A program made the translations under genes and the position numbers. Positions 36,701 to 51,700 of a stretch of DNA of 64,000 nt are shown here, one piece after another (within the stretch, counting starts at the first letter, position 1; every line of letters begins with the position of its first letter). The DNA lies in NCBI RefSeq assembly GCF_037042905.1, contig NC_087251.1, positions 33,831,001-33,895,000 on the forward strand, given 5' to 3'. The notes beneath the pieces are model-generated. The model was not told the DNA's origin. It did no database searches and worked only from the letters and a program-made list of their open reading frames with translations. The stretch is from Lytechinus pictus (Eukaryota > Echinodermata > Echinoidea > Temnopleuroida > Toxopneustidae).

Positions 36701-39700
36701 TCACAGTCACTTCAAGGACCAACAATACAGGAATAGATTTAAAATCATGGTTTCAGCTACCATAGAATTACCGGTACACTATCTCCATTTCTCTCTCGAA
36801 CTTGTCTCTATTTTTTTTAACCTGTCTCACTAAACTCATATGTTTAATGGATTTAAAATCCTGAAAATAATTAGCCAGTATTTGATCCAAAAAAGGTGGA
36901 CTAAAAGTGATTTTGGTGTTTATGACATGATTTATGAGTGGAAAGATTGGGCTATGTATTGATTTTTAAGTTGTAGGCCTAATTATACACCATTTGAACT
37001 GCTGGAAGACAGGTGGACCTAAATCTGTCCTGAAGTTTCATGTGTCATGTTCTTATACAGATCTAGCCATTTTTGTTGCTCTACAGGTGCATGAATGTTC
37101 TTTGTGTAGAAAATTATCGGAGCCATTCAATGAGAGAACACATTTAACTTACCAGAAACCAAGTATTTCTCTGAAAGCATAACCTTAGTGATAGGATTGC
37201 GATGAACGGTGAAGGTCTGGAAGAGCTGAGGTCCTTGACCGACTGTTTCTGGGTGCTGGACGATGACCCGGACCTTGCCAGAGCTAGTTCCATATGCTAT
37301 CTCAATCCAGTTTCCACTCAAACCTACATAAAAAATATAAGTAAACGTCGTTGAATTGTTAATTTCATTCTTTTATTTGCAGAGGGTGAGATAGATCTGT
37401 TGACCCAACATCCATGTCTTCAAGCTGCACAATAATGGATGATTGAACAATGAACAAAACAAAACAAAACAAATGAGAATATTTCATGTTGGTTTTGTAA
37501 CGCACCATAAAAAACATGTTTCAAACATATAATTGATAAATCTATTTTATGAACTTTTGGAATTGAGATATGACTAACAAAGCTATCACCACTGAAAATT
37601 TATTTAATCTTGCTATCAATTAATTCCTGAAAATATTGAAACACTCTCCACTAATTTTCCCTCCATACATGCTCTTGGGAAAATCAGTAGTGAAAGTTCA
37701 ATACAATTTAATTTTCACACGTATGTTCTTTGCTATTTTATTCATTGGGTTTTTGAAGTGAAGGAAAACTTTTTAAAGCCAAAGCATTCAGAGGTTTTGA
37801 ACATGAAAGTATCGAACAAAGGACATGTTAAGTTAAGAGAATCAACGTCTTAAAATTGTCATTAACAAGTGAAAGACATGGATTGTGTAATTAATTTTCC
37901 CCAAAGATTTGGTTTTATCGAGAAGAGCGTCAGGTGCAAGCAAGCGTCATATTGATAGTGTGTACAAGGTAAAGTATATCATGACTTTGTTCATTGATAC
38001 TTGTGTTTGAAATTTTTTTTTTTGACAAGTATTGTTGTATCCCCAAAATAGTGCAATAATTATTGTTATATCTTCTTTTTCTTTCAGATCCACTGAGAGA
38101 AACGATGAAGATTTGAGGCTCGGTTCCAGTGCAATTGACAGAAGTGTAGAAACAAGAGACAGATTTCCATCTGCCATGAAACCTGGTTTGCCCAGTCGAA
38201 TATGAGCATCCGTAAAAGCCTTCTTTTGGTCCACTGTTTTATTTACTGTCATTAACTACCCAACAGAGACTCATTAAAAAAGTGATACAGCAGCTAGAAC
38301 ATCTTCTATTTGTAGATCTACTCAGAATCAATCATCTGCCACTATTGCCAGCTCTACATCTACTAAGTCAGTGAAGTGCTTGAATATCAGAGGATGTGCT
38401 TCTTGTAGCGATGTAAACATCGGCAAGTTTTTTCCCCCATCTTCTCAAATGTTTTTCTTGCTTTTTAATGAATTTGCATTTGAAAATGATATCAATATCG
38501 TATAAATGTCAGAAATTAAGTCGTATCCCATTTACATGATATAGGGCTAGGGCCACTTCCATTGACGAGTGGATACCATGCGCGACCATGAGATCTCAAA
38601 AAGCACCCTAAACACATATTTTCCATATTCTAACAATGCACCCCATAACAAGTATTGGTGTGTGAAACCCTACCCTTAACAAGTATTGGAAACAAAACGA
38701 TACTATTGGCAAATATTCCCTGAATTGAACCCCTAAACAAGTACAGCGATATTTCAATTGTTATATCACGGACGTCGGTCGTCGGTTTTACCTTTACCTA
38801 CATCATTGGGTTTAGTACAGCCCCACTTGCGCAAATCGTACTCTAAACACGTAGTGTTGACTCTTAGGGCAAAAACTACATCATTATTGACCTTTATAAA
38901 ACATTTTAGTCTTGATTTTTCTATACACTCGCAAATTTGACCCTAAACAAGTAGCTTTCCTATCGAAAATAGATACCCTTTTTTTCATTATTTTAGTGTT
39001 TTTGACACCCTTATTACGTTACGTACGTAACGTGCCCTATCTTGGAAAGACATCCCTTTTACATGTTTTTTGGGTCGCGCATGGTATCCACTCGTCAATG
39101 TAAGTGGCCCCCCCCCCCCCCCCCCCCCGGGCCTAAATCTTAAACATCTATCATAAGATAGTTGAATTTACATGTACATACATGTACACTAAGTCATAGA
39201 TACATGTCTGCACATTTACATGAATAACCTTTTTATTTATTATTTTCTCACTTTTTTGTTAAGCATCCCTTTTTCATAAAGGGGGCATATGGAACTCTAG
39301 CTGATAATATCATCAACTTTACAAGTCAAAATAGAGTCAGACTTTCCCTTGAGGAATGGTGAAGGAAACATGACTTACTGCTTTTTGGTGTCAGGTACAC
39401 ACTGAGAGCTGTGACGGCATCGTTGGCGGGGTCCTTGTATAACTCGGTAACCAGTAGATCCTTGTCTTTGATTCTCAATGGAAACTTTTGCATATCTTTA
39501 TTACGAAAACAAAACATGAAGCAATATAAGTTCAAAGCACAATCAATGTTTAACCAAGGACCTAGTCCTGATGAAATAAGAAAAATTATAGTACCCATTT
39601 CTATGAAATGCTAGTGTTGGTTGTAGAGGAAGACCATCTATTAATCAGTGCTAAAACTGTACAAGGAAAAGGGTGGCTCAGTCTCTCATCACCAATAGAA

Positions 39701-42700
39701 TCAACAAAATGGAGAAAAGGAAGACAGGACAAATTAGGGAGACATGGTGCAAATAATAGGTAGCTTTCTATCGCCAGACCGAACGTCAAGCTACTACGAG
39801 TGACGTCATATTTTGCCACTGCGCATGCCCGAAAGCTTGCTCTCACGCCGTCCCCTGATTCTGACAACGGGAGTTGGGGGAAATTTCCCTGATTCCACGT
39901 TGCGGTGAAAGCGACAACGTGAGTGCAATTTCTTCGATCTTTACTTGTCCAAACAATCGGATTAGGTTGGTTCATAAAATATTTTGTTGGGAGGGCTCTA
40001 GATATGAATCAATCACCATGCGATCATATTTTTCATGAAATCGTTTCTTAGATCATGTAAATTGGAGTGAAAGTTTTCATTTCCATGATAGCGTAAGTCA
40101 TGTTTCCCAGCGGAAATCAACGAGGCTGGCTGCCGGGCAGCACGTCGGCTGAGTAGCCTATAGCCAATATACTTTTAGCTATCGGTGCAACGCAGGTATT
40201 TCGTTTATGAACATTGTTAGGATTGAATTTTGTGTTTATGGGTATTTTAAAGAAAATACTTGGCACTGTAGGCTTAGTATTTTCTTAGCCTGCAGCAATT
40301 ATATCCCGATTGAGGAGTTTGTCTTGCCTGCAGTAACAGGAAGAAGAAGAACTACTTGAACTTACTTAGGCCTAACAAAAGTTAGTATTTTTAAGAAATA
40401 TCTCTAGCTCCGTGTAAGTTCAGCCGGCGCCTGATGTTCGCCATTTCGGATGGATTCTGAACACTTAGTCACGTGATATAGCCGAGGGCCCCGTAGTGAA
40501 AATCGAAAGCGCTTCTGCGAGGTCTGCACAACCTAGATATGCACCAGTTAATTTGTAGTAGCTAACGTTCGGTGTGCGGGTAGAAAGCTCCGTATTGTCT
40601 TTATGTACATGGAATCAAAGAATCAAGCAACAAAACAAGTGGACACAAGCAAATATATGTTATGGCTCTTTATTAAATAAGATACTGGAATACAAGTGAT
40701 GACACATTGCTGATGAGGCAGCATATATGATCTGCCAGTATTAATTCCATTATTCCATTTTGTTTAGTCAATTTCTGAAATTTTTGAAATTGTTTTCATT
40801 CAATAGTTTACCATATTTCATGACACATTTAGGCTTTGATATATATTTCATCATGAGATCCATATTTTGTGATCAAATAAAACTGGTACATATTCCCAAT
40901 TATCTATTTTTAACACATCACTTTTCAGTTTTCCTGTGAAATTGGCGGCATTACAGGCTGCCACCAAAGGCTACAGTGCACCTTTGTATTCTTTTGTACT
41001 TCTTTAGAAATCTAAAGCTACATAAATTAATTTGCATTTCATTGTGACCCCATCAGTCCATGAAATAACCAATGTAACAGATGAATAACATGTTGGAATG
41101 ATTACATAGTAAGAATGTTGAACAAAAGATTCAGATATGAATATGTAATGGTTGAACACATCTGAATGGGAAAGGAATGGATAGAGAAGTAGGTTGAAAG
41201 TCAACTGGAAAGGATGACAACATACACACAAAGAATGTGAACAAAGCTGGTAATGAATAATTGTACTGAATACTATTGTACTGTAGCTTAACAAATAAAA
41301 TGGAATCCATATGTCAAATAACGAAGATGAATAGCATGATGGGATGATTACATACATGTTGTAAGAATGAAAAGAATCAGATGTGGGAATGTAATGAACA
41401 ATCTTAATAGGAAAGGAATGACTAGAGAAGTATGTTGGAAGTCAATTGTACAAAAGAATACACAGGTGCACTGTAGCTTTTGGTGGCGACTTGTGATGCC
41501 GCCAGTTTCATGGGAAAACTGATTTGTATTAAAAATACAGAATGGCAAATATTTCCAATTTTATTTGATCACAAAATGTGGATATTAGCCATGGGTTGTG
41601 TGGTCCAGTGGTTAGAGCATTGGACTCATTATAGGAAGGTTGTGAGTTCAAATCCCCGCTCTGCCATTGTCTCCACTTTGATAAAAAGACCTGAGAGTAA
41701 TATTTGTCTTATAAGGTCAGCCGATATGACTGATTAAAAGACGTCAAATGTATCCTATGTAATTGGTTATAAACCAGCTTGGCATTGAGCAGCAAAAATG
41801 CTGTCCTGCCGAGTTCCTGCGGGAGTTACCATAAACAGAAACATTTACCACATGACAAAATATATCTCCAAGCCTTATTATGTCCTGAAATTTAGCAAAA
41901 TATTGTATGATATTAGTTTCAAAATGTGAATTTTCTTACAGTCAAATGAGTAAATCCTATTTTCACTGGATGAAAATACTGTCTGTGTCCCTATTTTGCT
42001 TAGAGACTTCTAAACAAGTATTTTACACTATGAACTCTCACATCTATACCATTTTTAAGAACCAACATGAAATTAAAAAGAAAAAAAAATCCTAGAGCTA
42101 GTATCTGTCTTTAACTTTGATTACAAAGCTTAATATGATTACTTCCACCTCTTTCTCACTAACACACAAACATAAAAAACAAATTACATGTAGACAAGAC
42201 AATTAGGAACTAAAATATTACACACATCTAGCTAGTTTTCTGAATAATTTACTTTCAAGCAAATACATGTACCACAAAGAACAACATTGGCTAAATACCA
42301 TTTTTAATATTTCTATTTTATTTTCCTGTTATGTACCATTTTTCTATCTTGTGGAGCATCTCCTGACTTTGGAACAGAGGGTCGTGGGATCAAACCCCGG
42401 CCACGTGCTGTACTCGACCAAGGTGAGGTAAAAGCAAATGTAATTCCTTGAAATGCATGTGCGCTGTAAGTAATTATGGCCACCGAGCTAAAGCCAGGGT
42501 AATAGTATCCAAGTTCTTTGAAAGCGCGTAGAGACATAAATAATAAAATTTATAAATTATAATAAAAATAAATAAAAAATAAATAATCATAACATGATAT
42601 GCGCTATAAAAGACCTGTTTATCATTATTAGTAACGAATAAGATATTTGATAATTGACAATGCTCACCTATGTAGTATATAGATCCATTTGTACATCCAA

Positions 42701-45700
42701 GTAACAGGAAAGACCCTGCCGTGTCATAGCTGGCTATTGGATTGACATCTTGAACCTGCCATGTCTGTGTCAGGGCATGCCACACCCCGACCTTGCCAAC
42801 GTGACTGGTGGCTACTAGCTGACTACCAATGAAGAAAAGACTATCCACCTTCACACCAAGGTTAAAGGTCCCTATCAAGCAAAGCAAAGACAGGTAAATA
42901 TGAATTTCATTTGATCAACACAAGGGGACAGTTTCATTAAGCTTTTTGTAAGTTATGCAGGACTTGACTGGTGACTATTTCTTGTACAAAAAGACATATC
43001 CCTATGTAGCTTACTTAGCACATACAAACACGCTCCTTACTGACAGGCCTCTAAAAAATTGTTTTCATCACTTGCCCTCTCGGGCAAGTGATGAAAAAAA
43101 AATTTGCTTACCAGATAGAAAAAAACTGCTGGCCCAATTTTTTAAATAATTCTTTTGCTCTTAAATAATTTTCTTATGATGGTACTACCCTTAATTTTAA
43201 AGGTCAAGAGAAATATCTACAAATGAGAATCATGTAGTAAAGAACACACATATAATTTTAAGTCTATTTTCAGCAACGTCATGACATCAGTTCTTATTGC
43301 CATCACACACGTGGATCTGCTAATTTTTCCTCAGTTTCACTAGTAGCTTCACTCACACTACCTTATAAAACTAAGTCAATGCCGATAAAGACACAAAAAA
43401 TTGCTGATTTCAGTCTGACGGCTCATTATTTACTCGGTTGGGAATGATCACGAATCTTGAGGCTGAATTACAAAGTTTGCAGCAAGCTCGAGAATCAGCT
43501 GCCTCGCTGATGTAGCGTTGATTTTTTTTAATGCTCTTTAGCCTTTATTCAGATATCACATTGTTCATACATACAAGGGTAATAAATAAAATATACAAAA
43601 TAAAATCAAGTACATGTATACAGCAATATAACAAATAAAATATTATACATTGTGATATACATTTTTTGAACAAAGATTATCATAACCCATAATACAAACA
43701 AAAAACAGTTATTTTCACTTGTATTTACTGTATAATAATATGGTTTTGTATGATGAAAAATCCAAACATAAAGACTTATTAAGTTGTGAGCAGATAGTAA
43801 ATAATTTGTTTGTATTAAAAAAAAATGCTTTTTAGCCTTTATTCAGATATCACATTTTTCATACAAACAAGGGTAATTAAGAAAATATATGAAATAAAGT
43901 GAAGTACATATATACAGCAATATAACAAATGAAATATTATACATGATAAACATTTTTTAAACAAAGATTATCACAACCCATCATACAAACAGAGAAAACA
44001 GTTATTTTCACTTGTATTTACTGTATAATAATGCAGTATTGTATGATGAAAAAATCCAAACATAAAGTCTTTTTAAATTCTGAGCAATTAATAAAATTAA
44101 TATATATAATACTTTGTTTAATAAGGATGTGAATAGACTATCCCATAATAAAAATATGTATATATTTATATCTCCATATTTTGTAAGTCTCTACGTTTAT
44201 ACTTAAACAACAATCTGAATAAAGATTATACATATAAAACACACAAAAACAAAACATCAACAAAACCAAAAACAGAAAATGTGAAAGGAGAGCAGCCAAA
44301 CTGAAACCCATCTCCTTTATCTTTTACCCATAATGGCATCTTGATATATTTTATAATATTGAATTACTATTATTCCAATACTATACTATAAATCATTTTA
44401 TACAAAATAAGCTTTGTTGGAAGATAATCGTATATATTTAAATTGATGGGTAAGGATCAGTGGGAGAAAGAGTTTGAAGAAAGAAAAAATAAATAAATAA
44501 ACACTTGAGTGTAATTGACTCAAACCGACAATTGGGAAAATTTTTCCCATTTTGTATGGTGTAGAGTCAATTTATCCTTTCTTTTTGCCTTTTCATATTC
44601 AATCTGATTTGACCTTTTAACAGCACTGCATATTTCTTTACATGTAGGGACCCTTTCCAGTTTACGGTTATTGTAAATCATATATTTGACCAAAATTATT
44701 ACATGATTTAATAGAGAATTGTGTTGATGCATGGAGCATGCCGTGTGTTGCTGCCCTCTACGTTCGTTGGTCATCGGCAAATTGTGCAAGATAGTAGCAC
44801 ATGCGCATAGCATATTTTAGAACGTAAGATGGCAGCCCCCCCATAGCCGTTCTTCGAACGAGTTACCTAGCGATGAATTATCGGTAAACTGGCGCTGATT
44901 TTACATGTTTCCAATACTGGTTTGACAATGTATGAGAGATAATTGGCTGATAATTGTGATTTATCCAAAAGTTATTGAAATTTACTGTCATTTCATTTTT
45001 TCATTTTCAAAACAACCACTTGCCTGATTGGGCAATTGACTTTGAGAAACGCTTGCCCACACGTCATTTCCACTTTCCCCGGGAAGCGGGTTTGTCGCGC
45101 CCTGCCGTACAAACAGCATTATAAAACACTACCCAAAAAGTGCTTCACAGAGATTGCCCAAAAATGGAACTATGAAGAAAAAATATCAATAAAATTCCTT
45201 AATCTACCAGTCAAGAACATAAATCTACAAATATATCCTGGAAGAAAAATAAACAGTCTTACCAATTTCCACTTTCTCCTCTCCTTCATTACTGCTCCAC
45301 ATCCTGATCTGGCTACCAAACGCCACGGCAACCATCTTCTCCCTGTTCTCAATATGGGCTGCCCCGCCCACCTTGGGGTTAAGAGCGACCCTGTGCACTG
45401 TCTGCTCCAGGTGGGGAGACTGGAAGACGAGATGCCATCCCGTCGACTCCTTGATGCGGTAGCAACAGACAAAGTGAGCATAGGCCAGCACGATCCAGTT
45501 GTGGTGGCCGCTGACGATGAGCACTCGGCGTGGATCAATGCTTGCATCTGTAGCAAAATATAGATAAACAAACAAACATCATAAATATTTTTTCTGCTTC
45601 AGGGGTATCAGCATATCGTTGCTGAGGTGTTAAAATCTCCAAATTAAAATGTTTTAAGGACGGTTTAGAAAAGCTTTTCTTTGAGTTATGAAATAAGTAG

Positions 45701-48700
45701 CAATATTTGTTTGCATAGGAAGAGTTAGACTATTCTAAGCCAATAGGAAGGTGCCATCATTGTCACATTTCTAAAATACAGCTTTTCTGAGCTGCCCTCA
45801 GAATCTTTAAATTTTGAGATATGTTCCAGGTTTAAACACTAAAGGACAATATTTATTAAAATGCAATTGATCAGCAAAATATGAGATTTTCATTGACATA
45901 TTTATTTTATTTATTTACAAAATGTATGTACAGAATGTTACGGCATTAAGATTCACATTAGGATTCTCTCAGTCAATCAGATTCCATAATTTCAGCAGCT
46001 TATAACAATTGTCAGTGTAAATCACCGACTAATCACTTCATGAACTATTCCCCTGGAGAGCGTTTCATTCAAAGATATGTCAGTGACTTTCACCTACTAA
46101 TTTACTCTCAGCGAATCAGATGCAAGGATGTGCAGTAGTCTGCATGTCTCAAGAAATGCTCTCCTTAGGGCCTGTTTCATAAAAACTTGTTTTAACAACA
46201 AATTTGTTATAACAGGTAAAAGCTACTGAAATCCTTCAATCTGATTGGCTGATAGTAAATTTGTTACACAAATTGTGCATGTGCTATCATAACAAGTCAT
46301 CATGAAATGCTCCCCTGTCCTTACCTAGTGGTATATCTAGATCATGCTTGGAATGTCTGATATCAATCGCTGAGGCAGGTCTTTGATCCCGTCCTGAACC
46401 CCCTCTGGATCCCGGTCTTGTTCTGAGCTCCGCCTCGCTAGCGAAGCTATACCTCTGTTGATCTATCAAGTCATGTCTGACAGGAAAAGCTGCATGTCAA
46501 AAGAGAAAACAAAATGAAAAATAGACAAAATGGAACACTATAAAGGCCATAATTACAATTTTTTGCTTCAAACAGTCCCAGATAGATTGGGGATGTCTGT
46601 AGGAAAATGAAAACAAGCATTTTAAAGACAATGAATAATATTTTACAGGTAAAAATCTCTTGATTCATAGAGAATGTCTCTAGATGCTTCCCTAGACATC
46701 CCATAAGACTGGTAATCAGATTCTGGCTTGCCTGTACAATTTGACTTTCAGAGAGCTAATTATACATGATTGATAATGGGAATTGTACATTAATAATAAT
46801 AAAACATTGCTTATATAGCGCATATAACCATGATATAATCATGTCTCTATGCGCTTAAGAAAGATGAATAGAAAGAATGGAGAAGAAAGAAAAGCCTGTT
46901 CACAGAGCAAATATATAATCAATTAATCGGTACATGTATATCTTATTTTACAAAAAGGAATGTCTTCAAAAGGGACTTAAAGGATTCTACATTATTAGCT
47001 TGTTTAACAATATCAGGTAATTTATTCCAAAGTTCAGCAGAGGACATTTTGAATGAACGAGCGCCGTAGAATTGAGCGTTTATCCCAATCCTAGACTGAA
47101 TGCCCTTTTACCATTTCTGAGAATTTTTTCTCTTCACCACAAAAATAATAATCATCCTGGTTATCATAATTTATCATTTGATTAGAAGGTAATAGAGACT
47201 TGGATGGAAACAATTACAATTTTTGAGAATTAGCATTATTACAGTGGTTCGCGCTGTTATTGTAATCATCTTTTTCTTCTTCTTTGCGTCATCATCATCT
47301 TCATCATTACCATCTTCATTACCATCATCATCATCACCATCATATTCATCATCATTGTCATCCCCATCATCATCATCATCATCATCATCACCATCATCAT
47401 CATCACCACCACTATCACCATAATCATCACCACCACCACCACCATCACCATCATCATCATCCTCATCATCATCATCGTCGTCATCATCATCATCATCACT
47501 TACGAGATGGGGGAAGAAAGCCATGAAACAGTACACTGCCACAAGACGACCGGTCAAGTTCCTCGCATAATGTCAGCTTTTTTACTGTTTGGAATGAGAA
47601 AAAAAATGAAATTAATAATGCTCATATTCAAGGAAAATATTGCACCAGTACCAGACCCCTATTCTTGAAAAAATGAGAAGTCTAAGTCTCAATTCATATT
47701 TAATGTCCATGTAAAAGTTTTATGACTTTTTTGAAAACAAAAATGATCCTTTGAAGATTTTTGCTAAATATAAAAATAAGGCTATCATTAATATTATGTT
47801 GCTTGCATGAGCCTAAGAGAAGAAAGTGGTAACATGAATTAAATAAAACAATCCTGTCACATTCAAGAAATAAGTCTTGCATCTCATTTTATTTTTCATT
47901 AATATCATTCATTCATATATTTGAATTAGATTAATTTATTTTACCTTTATCGCAATCTTAAAACAAACTCGATTAAAATCCTTAATATATGGAATAACCC
48001 CAGAGAAAATCTTATGATTCAGATTAAATGTGACATTTTTTAAATGATTAATAACAATGACATAATTTATGGACTATATAAAAAAATGTTATATATATCC
48101 ATTTAAAAAAGTATTCATCTTTTGTGTATCCTTACAAGTAAATATACAATAAAGACATTCTTTTACCCAATGGTGATATGCCATAGAATTCAGCCTCGTG
48201 TTTGAGTGCCTGTATATCAAAGCCTTTGATATTGAGCTCCTTGGTCCTCAAATAATTCAAGATAGGCACAAAGAAGCTAGGGTCTCTATCAATAAATATC
48301 TGAAATAAGCAAATTTGAAATTAAAAAGGGGGAGTAATGAAGACAGAAAAGAAGGGGGAAATAGATGCAAGCCATGATTAAATATACACATTCTAATGAT
48401 GCTCAAGAAATTGATTAATTTTTACCACTGTCAAACAGTTTAAAATATATCAATCATGCTTGTTTCCTTAATTGAAAGTAAAACTCCACAATTCTGCAAC
48501 TCTTGATAAATGATTCAAAACTTTCAATTGATGGTATGTTACCACAAATGATCAATTCAACCAAAGATCTTTTTTAAAAAAATTCAGAAATACTATGAGA
48601 TTTTAAATAATGCTTCTGTCTAGATTCTATATATTGAAACTACATTGTAGGCCTAATGATCCCTGACCAGATTTTTTTTTTATTTCTGAGGATAGAATTC

Positions 48701-51700
48701 ATGCCGACTCTTACTTCACAGAATTATGATTAGTTATATTTTCACAAGCATTTGTCACACATATTCAGATTTCCAAGTAAAACATTTATTTGCAACTGAA
48801 AATGCAACTCTTTTGAAGATCTAAAGAATGTACACATGAATAATGAATTTTTTTCCTTTAAATTTGTCAAAAGAAAATTCTTCAAAAAGGATCATTTTGA
48901 GACTGATCACTGATTGACTACTTACTGCTCCTGTTTCATCTTTGACTGATGATATCCTTCCACTCAATAAGCTAAAAAAAAATTTAAAAAGACATTAAAT
49001 TGTAATAACTGACATAAAACATGTTACATAGCAGCCCAGTGATTGAAAATTGGGCTCCCTGTGAATAAGAGAGTACATTCACTTCAACCCGAAAAATACT
49101 ATTTTCTGGGAACTATTTGCACAAACATTTCATTCACAAATAGAAAACAGTCTTTTAATATTGCTGGTAGTATACTGAAATTCATATTTTTCCTTTGCAT
49201 AATGTCCATAGAATTTATCATTTTAAGGGAATTATAATTTAGAGCATGAAGTAAAGTGCATCATTCAAGTTTAATTATGAAGGAGGAGAAAAGGAAAAGG
49301 AGAAGATGGGAAGAAGAAGATGATGACGATGATGAAGAAAAGGATAATAAACATGAGAAACAAAGGAAGATTGAGGAAGAGAAAGAGGAGAATGGGGGAG
49401 AGGGAGAAAACAAAAACCAAGAAGAAGGGGGAAGAGGAGCAGAAATGAATAAATGAATATGTTTAATCAAATGAATGTGTTTAAAAATTGAATATGTTTA
49501 ATCCAGTTATCTGGGACTACTTTCTTTTAATGGAAACTGTGTTCAGTAGTCTCCATTCTCAGGCTGATAATTTACAAACATTTTGACTGTAACCAAGTAA
49601 TCTTACCTAGAAAAAAATGAATCCGGAATCCAAGTCAAGGTCTGTCGAGATGTAGAGAACCTGTCAAAGACATAAAGAGATTCGATTCTATGGCATTTAT
49701 TTCTACAGATCACAACATTTAACATTTACACACAAAAAATGGAAACTAGTCACCAAACTTTTGGGAGATGAAAGAAATTACCTTAATTGCTGAAGCTGGT
49801 GATTTTAAAAGCTTGTGTTATTAAAATCCCTTTTCATGGAAATGTGATATCCTTTTGCAATTGTATGCTAAAATCACATATGCTGACACAAAACCTTTGT
49901 CTGCTGAAATAAGAATGGTAATACTTGGAATATTTTTTTTTTTTTTTCTCTTGATCTAAAGGATAAATGCTTGATTTTTTCTGGCAGTCAGTTTATGATG
50001 ACAGTTTTTCATCATACATGTATGCATTGGGGCAAAACGAAATTGATTTCTTTCAATTATTATTTTTTTTCTTTTCAAGAATAGAGGGCCTTACAACTTA
50101 TGCCAAGTAAAATAAAAGTTTTTCAGCATTCTGCTGAATACAAAAATAATCATCAAGATTATAATGAAAGACAAATCATAAACAAATTTTTAAAATCATT
50201 TTTAGAGTAATGTGCCTGACATTCAACATGGCAAACTTATTACTCAAGCCAGCACAGTCAATCACCAAAAACACACACAAAACATACTGTTATATACACG
50301 GGCACTATCACTCACCACATTAAAGTCCCAATTTCAACTCAAAAGTCCCCTTTAAAAAGTAAATTAAAATACAGATTCTGCGCCATATTTCCAGAGCACA
50401 CGGCAGCTTAGCTCAAATTTTAAAAGCAGGGTTATCGAAAAATGTGCTAAAAATTAAGAAATCTGTGGTTTTGTTCTAAGTTCACAATCTTTTTGGCAAA
50501 TTTAGGATCGTATCTTCAATCAAAAAAGAAAGAAACTGAAAAAATCTACATTGAATTTGCACAGAAATAAAGTTGACGACATGCTAGCTGCAGGCTTTCA
50601 TTCGACATGGGGTCCGAGTGTGATGTGAATGGCCGCTGCAACTTCTGGGTTGCATACATGTATATCACATGCGGTGTGGCGCAATTCAGCGGCGCTCGCA
50701 TGTTTTGACTTTTGAACAAGCGACGCGCTATGTCAAATGAAGGGCGGGGGCTGTCGCATCGTGGTTGCAAAACATGATTTTATGAAATATTAAGATAGGT
50801 GAAAATAAACATTGCAATTAAAATAGACAAATATATTCAACATTGATGCGAATTTCATTTTGTGAAAAGACATTTTAGACTTAACAAAAAATATTGGCTT
50901 TGCAGAAAAGCTAATAAAATATAGCATGCCAAATTGTGGGCAGGTTATCATGAATAATTTTAGGATTTTGCATAGACTGATCTATACAGAGAATGTTACC
51001 AATTTAGGCAATAAATTTAGTTTAAAAGTAACGTTTTAATCACCCAAGGGTTCATTACATGCCGCCGCGCACAGAAAATTCAAGCCATAGAATTAGAAGT
51101 CGTGTGTTGTGGACCCAAGAAGTGAGATCCCAGCACGCGCGACCCACTAGTTAGAAATCCACTGCCAAACGCGGTTCGTGGTGCGAGGTTAGTATACTAA
51201 TACTAACCTCGCAATACGTGTGAGTGCGTTTTAATAGCCCCCGGAAAAAATGGATTGTCTGGCGGCAAGACAATAAATTAATTATTTTCAGGGGCTACTT
51301 TTAACATACTGTAGCGTAATGAGTTATACCTTTAAGATGTATTTCATAGTTTAATCGTAGAGGGCGATATTTTAGTTGTGATATGCTTTGCGATTATTGG
51401 AGAAGTACGTGAGTTCGCTGGGAGCTGCGGTGGCGTACGGTTGTAAGATGTAAGCTCCGAATAAATCAAGTTGAACTGTATACTGAATATCTCCCAAGTT
51501 GCTTCATTTGCATGATTTAGGGTGAGTGAGCGGGTGATTCGGTGTATTTCAGAGGAGCGAGAGAGTGTACCACGTTGCACAATATACTTTTGTGAACGAA
51601 CCTGCCCAAAAAGAGATATAAAAGTGAGGAGAAGCGTGGACCGGGTTCTAGAGACTGCGAGACGGCAGAACGCTACCCCGACAGAGCTCGGTTACGCCAC

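Noticed and set aside
39601-39975. 124-codon minus-strand frame in KCTD3 intron 8
   Set aside because: It crosses the left end of an inverted-repeat element and ordinary intron sequence. No splice sites or recognised motifs.
45036-45571. 175-codon plus-strand frame and a second minus-strand frame
   Set aside because: They overlap exon 7 of KCTD3. Only the minus-strand frame with [13 protein letters not shown] matches the family and keeps phase with neighbours.
47174-47557. Poly-Asp, poly-Met, poly-His and poly-Ser frames
   Set aside because: They are readings of the ATC/GAT microsatellite. Only 47504-47584 on the minus strand is a real exon.
49256-49470. Glu/Lys-rich frame and its Ser-rich shadow
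   Set aside because: Purine-rich low-complexity tract in KCTD3 intron 2.
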